Source: Duncaniella sp.
GTDB lineage: Bacteria; Bacteroidota; Bacteroidia; Bacteroidales; Muribaculaceae
Length of the DNA stretch: 5,235 nt
Assembly: GCA_022511285.1 (NCBI GenBank)
Contig: JAFLRW010000132.1
Coordinates: 1-5,235, forward strand
Direction of reading: 5' to 3'
Shown here: one piece after another, positions 1 to 5,235 of the stretch
Numbering within the stretch: position 1 is the stretch's first letter
Layout: the number at the start of each line of letters is the position of its first letter
Notes under the pieces: generated by a model
Database searches by the model: none
What the model was told of the DNA's origin: nothing
Seen by the model: only the letters and a program-made list of their open reading frames with translations
Position numbers and translations under genes: made by a program

Positions 1-771
1 CTTGCCTTTATGGTGGGATTTCTTATCGGCTACGAGATTGAATCACGCATCTATCGCCGAGAGGGAGCCCCCGAGCAATGGCTGGGTGTGCTTTTGCTTT
101 GGACAGTGGCCGGCACCATCATCGGTGCCCGTCTTGGCCACGTGTTTTTCTACGAGTGGGACAAATACAGCCAGAATCCCGTTGAGATTCTATATGTGTG
201 GCATGGGGGGCTTGCATCCCATGGCGGCACCATCGGTGTCATCCTCGGAGTGCTCTGCTACTCATTTTTTACCACTAAGCGCAATCCCATCTGGGCATTT
301 GACCGTCTGGTGATACCCATAGCTCTTGTGGGCGGGTTGATCCGTCTGGGCAACCTTGCCAACAGTGAGATATTCGGCCATGCCACCACCCTCCCTTGGG
401 GCTTTATGTTTGTGCGTTCGGCCGAGTGGCATCAGCTATATTATGGCCAAGCCTGCCATCCCACCCAAATCTATGAGGCGCTCTGCTATTTTGCCCTCTT
501 TGCCCTGCTGATGTGGATGTATTGGCGCAAGAACGCCGTGGAGCGTCCCGGACTGATTTTCGGAGTGTTCTTTATCGGCATCTTTCTGCCGCGCTTCCTC
601 ATAGAGTTTATTAAAAATCCGCAAGTGGAATTTGAGCAGGATATGGCCCTTAATATGGGGCAATGGCTCAGTGTCCCCTTTATTATTGCCGGAATAATTC
701 TTGTGGTGTATGCCCTCTCGCATCAGCGCGTCAAGATTGATTATCCGGGACGCTTTGCCGATGAGAAATAA
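1..771 (+). CDS. lgt: Prolipoprotein diacylglyceryl transferase, 5' end missing
   Basis: Lgt is an inner-membrane enzyme that moves the diacylglyceryl group of phosphatidylglycerol onto the lipobox cysteine of prelipoproteins, the first step of lipoprotein maturation. The frame is open from base 1, so the gene begins left of the window; an ATG at 10 lies inside the protein and is not the start. Counting from that Met, the sequence shows H65-G-G and H71-G-G in the loop that aligns with the catalytic HGG region, the family signature R112-x-G-N-x-x-N118-x-E120-x-x-G123 (Arg equivalent to E. coli R143), HPTQIYE at 150-156, and R195 in LPRFLIEF, probably the second essential Arg. Several hydrophobic segments fit the seven-helix fold. 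256 codons are visible; the family is about 270-290 residues, so roughly 25-30 residues are missing. The gene ends with TAA, 81 bases before pheS. Identification is near certain. Confidence 0.96.
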   Translation, partial: LAFMVGFLIGYEIESRIYRREGAPEQWLGVLLLWTVAGTIIGARLGHVFFYEWDKYSQNPVEILYVWHGGLASHGGTIGVILGVLCYSFFTTKRNPIWAFDRLVIPIALVGGLIRLGNLANSEIFGHATTLPWGFMFVRSAEWHQLYYGQACHPTQIYEALCYFALFALLMWMYWRKNAVERPGLIFGVFFIGIFLPRFLIEFIKNPQVEFEQDMALNMGQWLSVPFIIAGIILVVYALSHQRVKIDYPGRFADEK

Positions 772-780
772 TCACCACTC

Positions 781-814
781 TTTCGCCTGTTTCAGTGAAA
801 TTTCACTAAATTTG
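781..814 (+). promoter_or_regulatory. Candidate Bacteroidota-type promoter for pheS (and nth)
   Basis: The lgt-pheS gap contains TAAATTTG at 807-814, an exact match to the Bacteroidota -7 consensus TAnnTTTG used by the primary sigma factor. TTTC at 781-784 matches three of four bases of the TTTG -33 element, with a 22-base spacer, slightly longer than the usual 19-21. Transcription from here would start near 820 and give an AT-rich leader of about 30 bases before the pheS ATG at 853. That leader has no Shine-Dalgarno sequence, as is normal in this phylum, and is too short for a T-box or a leader-peptide attenuator. The -7 box is the strong part of the call; the -33 box is weak. Confidence 0.6.
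791..810. repeat. Operator-like palindrome in the pheS promoter
   Basis: AGTGAAATTTCACT at 794-807 is a perfect 14-base palindrome. Extending it to 791-810 gives 20 bases with 9 of 10 pairs matching (only C793/A808 fails). It fills the downstream half of the promoter spacer and runs into the TAAATTTG -7 box, where a dimeric repressor would block RNA polymerase. As RNA it would form only a 5-bp AT-rich stem with an AATT loop and no following T-run, so it is a poor terminator for lgt. No known regulator is recognised from the sequence; binding is inferred. Confidence 0.45.
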
Positions 815-852
815 CACATTCAAAAAATATAGACAGTCATCCGCACACTATT

Positions 853-1872
853 ATGATAGAAAAGATAAATCAGCTTAGAGCTGAAATAGAGAGCCTTACG
901 GCTGCCGGGCTGCAGGAGGTAGAGGCTCTCCGCATCAAATATTTGAGCAAAAAAGGTGCCATCTCGGCTCTGATGCAGGACTTCAGAACGGTGCCGGCTG
1001 AGAAGAAACGTGAATTAGGCCAAAAGCTCAACGAGCTTAAAGAGGCTGCCACCGCTCGCCTCTCGGCTATGCGCGAGGCTCTTGAGAATGCCGATGCCGT
1101 TGACGCCGACCTTGACCTCACTCGCACTCCCATTCCCTTTCCTCTCGGCACTCGCCATCCCCTCTCGTTAGTGCGCGAGGAGATTATAGCCATTTTCTCG
1201 CGTCTTGGCTTCACTATAGCTGAAGGCCCTGAGATTGAGGATGATTGGCACGTATTCTCAGCTCTCAACTTTGCCGATGACCACCCTGCGCGCGATATGC
1301 AAGACACTTTCTTCATTGAGCGCAATCCCGATGTGCTGCTCCGCACCCACACATCGTCGGTCCAGGTCAGAGTAATGGAAAAAACAGCGCCCCCCATCCG
1401 AGTGCTCTGCCCCGGCCGTGTCTATCGCAACGAGGCAATCTCGGCTCGCGCTCACTGCTTCTTCCACCAGGTCGAGGGTCTGTATGTGGATGAAAATGTC
1501 TCGTTTGCCGACCTCCGCCAAACGCTCCTCTATTTTGCACGTGAGATGTTTGGACCCGAAACAAAGATACGCCTCCGTCCAAGCTATTTCCCCTTCACCG
1601 AACCTTCGGCTGAGATGGATATATCTTGCAATCTTTGTGGCGGCAAGGGGTGCTCATTCTGCAAACACACAGGATGGGTGGAAATCCTCGGATGCGGTAT
1701 GGTTGACCCCAACGTGCTCGAAGCCTGCGGCATCGACTCCAAGAAATACTCCGGCTTTGCCCTCGGTATGGGCGTTGAGCGTATCACCAATCTGAAATAT
1801 CAGGTGAAGGACCTGCGTATGTTCTCTGAAAACGACGTCCGATTCCTGCGCCAATTCACATCTGCACATTGA
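853..1872 (+). CDS. pheS: Phenylalanine--tRNA ligase, alpha subunit
   Basis: This is the catalytic subunit of the cytoplasmic alpha2-beta2 synthetase that charges tRNA-Phe using ATP; the beta subunit gene pheT is not in the window. At 339 residues it is close to the usual length (E. coli 327). Residues 1-85 look like the N-terminal coiled-coil tRNA-binding arm. The class II core follows: GTRHPLSLV (99-107), THTSSVQVR (165-173), motif 2 from GRVYRNE (188-194) to FHQVEGL (204-210), RPSYFPFTEPSAE (242-254), GCGMVDPNVL (280-289), and motif 3 in GMGVER (305-310). A303 in GFALGMG matches the E. coli A294 position that shapes the amino-acid pocket. An insertion with C259-x2-C262-x4-C267-x2-C270 makes a small knuckle absent from E. 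coli PheS but known in many Bacteroidota and Firmicutes PheS. The ATG at 853 gives the expected N-terminus. The stop overlaps the nth start. Confidence 0.98.
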   Translation: MIEKINQLRAEIESLTAAGLQEVEALRIKYLSKKGAISALMQDFRTVPAEKKRELGQKLNELKEAATARLSAMREALENADAVDADLDLTRTPIPFPLGTRHPLSLVREEIIAIFSRLGFTIAEGPEIEDDWHVFSALNFADDHPARDMQDTFFIERNPDVLLRTHTSSVQVRVMEKTAPPIRVLCPGRVYRNEAISARAHCFFHQVEGLYVDENVSFADLRQTLLYFAREMFGPETKIRLRPSYFPFTEPSAEMDISCNLCGGKGCSFCKHTGWVEILGCGMVDPNVLEACGIDSKKYSGFALGMGVERITNLKYQVKDLRMFSENDVRFLRQFTSAH

Positions 1873-2528
1873 CCGTAAAAGAACGATACTCGCGTGTGCT
1901 CCAATGGTTTGAGGCTGCTATGCCGGTGGCCGAAACCGAGTTGAATTATGACACTCCTTTCCATCTGCTTGTGGCCGTAATCCTGTCGGCCCAATGCACA
2001 GACAAGAGGGTCAATCTTGTCACGCCCGCACTTTTTGAAGCGTATCCCACTCCGGCAGAGATGGCGGTGGCGAGCCCCGACGACATATATCAGTATATTA
2101 AGTCGGTCTCATATCCCAACAATAAAGCCCGATCTCTTGCCGGGATGGCCCGTAAATTAGTGGATGACTTTGCGGGAGAGGTCCCTGCCGATATTGATTC
2201 GCTCATGTCCCTCCCCGGAGTAGGCCGCAAGACGGCCAATGTGATTCTCGCCGTGGTCTATGACCGTGCGGCAATGGCGGTTGACACCCATGTGTTTCGA
2301 GTCAGCGAACGCATCGGGCTCACTACGGGCTCACGCACGCCATTAGCCACAGAGAAGGCTTTAATGAAATATATACCCGCAGAGATAGTCCCCAAGGCCC
2401 ATCATTGGCTTATACTGCACGGCCGCTATGTCTGCAAAGCCCGTCGCCCGGACTGCCTGAACTGTGGACTCACTACACTATGTCGCTACTATACGAATAA
2501 CAACGGCTCCTCAAGTGGAGCCGTGTGA
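1869..2528 (+). CDS. nth: Endonuclease III (DNA glycosylase/AP lyase)
   Basis: Nth removes oxidised pyrimidines from DNA and cuts the abasic site by beta-elimination, in base-excision repair. The 219-residue product (E. coli 211) shows the helix-hairpin-helix LPGVGRKTANVI (115-126) with catalytic Lys K121, the catalytic Asp D139 in VDTHVFRV, and the [4Fe-4S] ligands C189-x6-C196-x2-C199-x5-C205 in the exact family spacing. The start is a TTG at 1869 whose bases overlap the pheS stop (TTGA, 4 bases). It is preferred to the ATG at 1920 because residues 1-24 align with the E. coli N-terminus up to TEL, and the later start would remove that helix. The close overlap suggests translational coupling with pheS. 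The last residues (NNNGSSSGAV) are low-complexity and are partly encoded by the terminator hairpin that spans the stop codon. Confidence 0.96.
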   Translation: MTVKERYSRVLQWFEAAMPVAETELNYDTPFHLLVAVILSAQCTDKRVNLVTPALFEAYPTPAEMAVASPDDIYQYIKSVSYPNNKARSLAGMARKLVDDFAGEVPADIDSLMSLPGVGRKTANVILAVVYDRAAMAVDTHVFRVSERIGLTTGSRTPLATEKALMKYIPAEIVPKAHHWLILHGRYVCKARRPDCLNCGLTTLCRYYTNNNGSSSGAV

Positions 2529-2537
2529 GGTGTTTTT
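2503..2537. terminator. Hairpin terminator between convergent nth and sirtuin genes
   Basis: ACGGCTCC (2503-2510) and GGAGCCGT (2517-2524) form a perfect 8-bp GC-rich stem with a 6-base loop. On the + strand five Ts follow at 2533-2537, after an 8-base spacer, which is a looser layout than a classic Rho-independent terminator. On the - strand the same hairpin is followed by TGTTATT, a weaker T-rich tail, and it lies just beyond the sirtuin stop codon. It could therefore end transcripts from both sides. The stem is plain in the sequence; bidirectional activity is inferred. It lies inside the last codons of nth. Confidence 0.65.
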
Positions 2538-3225
2538 ACTCCGGGCGCAGGCATTTGACCAGTTTTGCCATCCCCACAGATGCTTTTTCAGGTATGACAT
2601 CGACCCATCCAGGAACTTGAGCCGGATGGGGGTCGATGTAGTAGACGGGCACTCCTCGGCGCACAAATTCAAGCAGCCCTGCGGCCGGATAGACCACTAA
2701 CGATGTGCCTATTACCACAAAGATGTCGGCCTCACTGACGAGATTGATGGCGGGCTCGATATTGGGCACTGCTTCCTGGAAGAAAACTATGTGGGGGCGC
2801 ACGGGATCGCCATATTCATCGCGCGAATCAACTGTCGTTTCGCAGTTGTGGCGGTCAAGAGTGTAGATGCGTTCGGGATGAGGGATGGAGCGAATCTTCA
2901 TCAGTTCGCCGTGGAGGTGAAGCACGGATGATGAGCCGGCACGTTCGTGAAGGTCGTCGACATTCTGGGTTATTACATTGACGTCATACCACTGCTCCAA
3001 CTCGACAATGGCACGGTGGGCGGCATTGGGCTCTACTTCAAAAAGCTGGCGCCTACGTGCGTTGTAGAATTCGTGGATGAGGGCGGGATTGCGCGCAAAG
3101 CCATCAGCCGAGGCCACATCCATAACGGGATAATTCTCCCAAAGCCCCCCGGCATCGCGGAAGGTGGTGATGCCGCTCTCGGCACTGATGCCTGCGCCTG
3201 TGGATATGACGAGTTTCTTTTTCAT
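2536..3225 (-). CDS. cobB: NAD-dependent protein deacylase, Sir2 family, CobB/SIRT5-like, zinc cysteines absent
   Basis: Sirtuins remove acyl groups from protein lysines, using NAD+ and releasing nicotinamide and O-acyl-ADP-ribose. The 229-residue protein shows the NAD-binding G10-A-G-I-S and ESGITTFRD (16-24), TQNVDDLH (86-93), catalytic His H105 in HLHGE, GTS (173-175) and YPAAG (179-183). Y54 and R57 in FYNARR match the Tyr/Arg pair (E. coli CobB Y92/R95) that in class III sirtuins recognises succinyl- and malonyl-lysine, so desuccinylase or demalonylase activity is plausible. The stretch 108-143, where CobB has its four zinc cysteines, holds only C128; the sole other Cys is C225. The usual FGE after the zinc module reads FQE (149-151). 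Bacteroidales relatives appear to share the cysteine loss, as I recall them. The gene is last in the - strand cluster, 25 bases after tadA, with no Shine-Dalgarno sequence. The family call is firm; the symbol and acyl preference are less so. Confidence 0.93.
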   Translation of the reverse strand: MKKKLVISTGAGISAESGITTFRDAGGLWENYPVMDVASADGFARNPALIHEFYNARRRQLFEVEPNAAHRAIVELEQWYDVNVITQNVDDLHERAGSSSVLHLHGELMKIRSIPHPERIYTLDRHNCETTVDSRDEYGDPVRPHIVFFQEAVPNIEPAINLVSEADIFVVIGTSLVVYPAAGLLEFVRRGVPVYYIDPHPAQVPGWVDVIPEKASVGMAKLVKCLRPE

Positions 3226-3250
3226 AAATGTTGCGGATTGGAGGTGTGTG

Positions 3251-3703
3251 TTATCTTTTGTGCTTAAAAAATTCCTTTACTAACGCGCCACACTCTTCGG
3301 CCAGAATTCCTGCGGTCACTTCGGTGCGAGGATGGAATGGCGAACGCTCAGCCGTAAAGGAGCGGTAGCCGCGCTTGGGATCAGCGGCTCCATAGACCAC
3401 ACGCCCCACCTGTGCCCATCCAATGGTGCCCGCACACATCAGACAGGGCTCGACTGTTACATATAGTGTGCATCCGGTCAGATATTTACCTCCGAGGGTG
3501 CGCGCCGCGGCTGTGACGGCCTGCATTTCTGCGTGGGCCGAGACATCGGCAAGCGCTTCTGTGAGATTATATCCGCGGCCAATCACACGTCCGCGCGGCG
3601 AAACGATGACACACCCAATGGGCACTTCGTCGGCCTCAAAAGCGCGAATCGCCTCGTCGATGGCAAGGCGCATAAAGTGGATGTCAATCTCTGATTGTGT
3701 CAT
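3251..3703 (-). CDS. tadA: tRNA(adenosine34) deaminase
   Basis: TadA converts the wobble adenosine 34 of tRNA-Arg(ACG) to inosine, which lets one tRNA read several Arg codons. The 150-residue product has the cytidine-deaminase-fold zinc site: H57-A-E59 (E59 is the proton shuttle) and P86-C87-x2-C90 in EPCLMCAG. N46 and the segment YGAADPKRG (104-112) fit TadA, including the Asp at the position of E. coli D108. The pattern EPCLMCAG favours TadA over the related guanine deaminase. The ATG at 3703 lies inside the upstream membrane-protein gene, giving a 20-base overlap. An internal ATG at 3673 (residue 11) would avoid the overlap but would remove the start of the first helix, so the longer form is preferred. 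The overlap suggests coupled translation. Confidence 0.94.
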   Translation of the reverse strand: MTQSEIDIHFMRLAIDEAIRAFEADEVPIGCVIVSPRGRVIGRGYNLTEALADVSAHAEMQAVTAAARTLGGKYLTGCTLYVTVEPCLMCAGTIGWAQVGRVVYGAADPKRGYRSFTAERSPFHPRTEVTAGILAEECGALVKEFFKHKR

Positions 3704-4349
3704 TGTCTTGGAGAGAGGATGTGTCGGGGTCGGTGGTGTCGCGCATCAGAGGCAAGTGCCACCCGTAGCGTAGGGTACCCCAGCGTAGCAGAAGTATGGT
3801 CAGGGCGCATAGAGCTTGGCTGACAATGGCTTCGTCGACGGCAAGAGAGGCCATCCAATAGGCTATTCCGCCGGCAAGGCATGCTGTGGCATAAATATCT
3901 TTGCGGAAAAAGAGAGGCTCCTCATTTATGAGCACATCGCGCAGGATGCCTCCAAATGAGCCTGTCACCATTCCCATCACTATGGCCACCCACATAGGGA
4001 ATCCGTAGAGGAGGCTTTTTTCTATACCTGTAATCACGAATAGAGCCAATCCAATGGCATCAAACATAAATAGCGAGCGCGACGATGATGTCAACACCTT
4101 CTTGAACAGGCATACAATGATGAATCCGAGTGCTGTGACGGCAAGATACATCCAAGAGAGCATCCAAAACACCGGAGCACCGAGCAGGAGATCGCGGATA
4201 GTGCCGCCTCCGATGGCGGTGATTACGCCGATGGTGTAGGCGCCAAACCAGTCAAAATGTTTGCGTGCGGCCAATCGGATGCCGCTGATGGCAAAGGCGA
4301 GTGTGCCGAGCACTTCAATGAGAAAGAGTATCAATTGCCGGCTTTCCAT
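3684..4349 (-). CDS. TRIC / UPF0126 family membrane protein (YicG-like)
   Basis: The 221-residue protein belongs to the bacterial trimeric intracellular cation channel family (UPF0126). Structures of prokaryotic members show homotrimers with a monovalent-cation pore in each seven-helix subunit; the physiological role in bacteria is unsettled. The sequence shows the internal duplication typical of the family: AIGGGTIRD (45-53) in the first repeat and GSFGGILRDVL (130-140) in the second, each a glycine-rich helix break followed by Arg-Asp. Hydrophobic stretches near 6-26, 36-50, 58-80, 93-108, 117-133, 153-170 and 174-190 fit seven helices. The C-terminal tail (about 202-221) is hydrophilic and Asp/Thr-rich, and its last codons overlap the tadA start. 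The ATG at 4349 is 49 bases past the buk stop. The family is certain; transported ion and biological job cannot be told. Confidence 0.92.
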   Translation of the reverse strand: MESRQLILFLIEVLGTLAFAISGIRLAARKHFDWFGAYTIGVITAIGGGTIRDLLLGAPVFWMLSWMYLAVTALGFIIVCLFKKVLTSSSRSLFMFDAIGLALFVITGIEKSLLYGFPMWVAIVMGMVTGSFGGILRDVLINEEPLFFRKDIYATACLAGGIAYWMASLAVDEAIVSQALCALTILLLRWGTLRYGWHLPLMRDTTDPDTSSLQDNDTIRD

Positions 4350-4398
4350 CGGCTCTCAAATGGTCGGTTATAGTGGGTGGGGAGAACTGTGTGTGGGA

Positions 4399-5235
4399 TT
4401 ACTTGAACGGGGAGTTCCAGCTGCGGATGTAGCGGCGTATGGCGCTGATAGTTTTCTCGCCGGTGAAGGGTGGCGTGATGGCGGCCACGAGGATATCGCG
4501 TATCTTTGAAGGCTTGTCGCGGTTGTTGATTTGCGAAGGGTCTTCCGACTCCTCAGAGTGGTAGATTTTAGCCTTCTGCTCGCCTCGGATTACGGCTAAA
4601 GCGTTTTCGGCCAATGAGAGAAGCTCGTTTTCGCCCGGATAGACGTAAATAGGGGCTATGAACGAGATATGCTCCGCCATAAAGTCGGTGACGCGTGAAC
4701 TGTGGGCTATACCGCCGGTGAGCAGGATGGCGTCGACATTTCCTTTAAGCGCGGCAGCCATAGCGCCAATCTCCTTGCAGACGGTGTAGAACATAGCGCG
4801 GAGCACCAATGTGGCGTGCAGGTCGCCGCTGTCTATGCGATCAAGCACTTCAAGGATGTCTGTAGTGCCGAGGTGGGCCATCATTCCGCCTCGTCCGTGG
4901 ACCATCTTGATGAGCTCATCCTCGGTGTACTTCCCGGAAAAACAGAGTCTTACCAGTGGTCCCGGGGGGAGGGAGCCTGACCGCTCGGGCGAGAAGGGCC
5001 CGCAGCCGTCGAGGGCATTGGTGGTGTCGATGACGCGCCCTTTGCGGTGAGCGCTCACGGTGATGCCGCCGCCAAGATGACACACTATGAGGTTGAGGCT
5101 ATCATAGTCTCTGTCGGTTTCGCGGGCATAGCGACGAGCTATTGCCTTCTGATTGAGAGCGTGGAATATAGAGCGGCGCGGCAGCTCGGGGAGACCGCTG
5201 AGGCGTGCATATGGAATCATTTCATCCACCACTAC
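4399..5235 (-). CDS. buk: Butyrate kinase, N-terminus missing, with C-terminal extension
   Basis: Butyrate kinase interconverts butyryl-phosphate plus ADP with butyrate plus ATP, the last step of the Ptb-Buk route; some members act on isobutyrate or other short branched acids. The frame is open to the right edge, so the true start lies beyond it; the GTG at 5232 is internal. Counting that codon as residue 1, the visible ASKHA-fold part shows SIFHALNQKA (21-30), the phosphate-binding HLGGG (52-56), DGCGPFSPERSG (75-86), LCFSGKY (96-102), KEIGAMAA (153-160), the adenosine-loop LTGGIAHS (171-178) and YPGENE (198-203). Family members usually stop shortly after the position of K222-I-Y224. Here about 53 more residues follow: a charged linker (about 225-242), then a predicted helical piece with DILVAAITPP and ISAIRRYIRSW. 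Roughly 130 N-terminal residues are missing if the core is of normal length (about 355). A phosphate butyryltransferase gene may lie upstream, out of view. Confidence 0.93.
   Translation of the reverse strand, partial: VVVDEMIPYARLSGLPELPRRSIFHALNQKAIARRYARETDRDYDSLNLIVCHLGGGITVSAHRKGRVIDTTNALDGCGPFSPERSGSLPPGPLVRLCFSGKYTEDELIKMVHGRGGMMAHLGTTDILEVLDRIDSGDLHATLVLRAMFYTVCKEIGAMAAALKGNVDAILLTGGIAHSSRVTDFMAEHISFIAPIYVYPGENELLSLAENALAVIRGEQKAKIYHSEESEDPSQINNRDKPSKIRDILVAAITPPFTGEKTISAIRRYIRSWNSPFK

Noticed and set aside
772..852. T-box, Phe leader peptide or riboswitch ahead of pheS
   Set aside because: The gap is only 81 bases, has no run of Phe codons in a short frame, no T-box-like sequence and no stable hairpin ahead of a T-run.
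870..1397. Long open frame of 175 codons on the - strand opposite pheS
   Set aside because: It lies wholly within the unmistakable pheS gene, is Ser/Arg/Ala-rich as expected of an antisense frame, and shows no recognisable motif.
1624..1677. Cys-rich insertion in PheS as a possible fused zinc-finger domain
   Set aside because: The CxxC-x4-CxxC knuckle is a known variant of PheS in many Bacteroidota and Firmicutes, not a new fusion.
3423..3773. Open frame of 116 codons on the + strand opposite tadA and the TRIC gene
   Set aside because: Both - strand genes under it are clear family members; the frame has no motif and is a compositional shadow.
4350..4398. Possible terminator or promoter in the 49-base gap between buk and the TRIC gene
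   Set aside because: Only a 4-bp CCAT/ATGG stem without a T-run can be drawn, and no TAnnTTTG box is present on the - strand, so the genes are best read as one transcript.
4261..5050. Several + strand open frames opposite buk and the TRIC gene
   Set aside because: They overlap conserved coding sequence on the other strand and show no family features.

Overview
The window looks like an ordinary housekeeping stretch of a Bacteroidota chromosome, most likely order Bacteroidales. The protein sequences read like the Bacteroidales versions of Lgt, PheS, Nth, TadA and the CobB-type sirtuin. The starts lack Shine-Dalgarno sequences, and the one convincing promoter has the Bacteroidota -7 box TAnnTTTG. 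A Muribaculaceae-like member is possible from overall composition, but that is a guess. I see no tRNA, rRNA, CRISPR array, insertion sequence, phage gene or other sign of recent transfer.

Layout. The left half (1-2528) is on the + strand: the 3' part of lgt (lipoprotein diacylglyceryl transferase, cut by the left edge), an 81-base gap with a candidate promoter and a palindrome, then pheS (phenylalanyl-tRNA synthetase alpha) and nth (endonuclease III). nth starts at a TTG that overlaps the pheS stop. The right half (2536-5235) is on the - strand, read from right to left: buk (butyrate kinase, 5' part cut by the right edge), a seven-helix TRIC/UPF0126 membrane protein, tadA (tRNA adenosine deaminase) and a class III-type sirtuin deacylase. 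The two halves converge at about 2530, where a perfect 8-bp-stem hairpin probably ends transcription from one or both sides.

How the genes relate. The + strand genes are core functions: lipoprotein maturation, Phe-tRNA charging and base-excision repair, with pheS and nth probably translationally coupled. The - strand genes are closely packed (49 bases, a 20-base overlap, 25 bases) with no visible internal promoter, so they are probably one transcript headed by buk or by something upstream such as a phosphate butyryltransferase gene. Butyrate kinase handles an acyl-phosphate, and the sirtuin carries the Tyr/Arg pair that reads acidic acyl-lysines, so a link through protein acylation is conceivable; this is inference only.

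I found no evidence for a new biological system. The points most worth a second look are the sirtuin that lacks its zinc cysteines, the roughly 53-residue C-terminal extension on butyrate kinase, and the operator-like palindrome against the pheS promoter.
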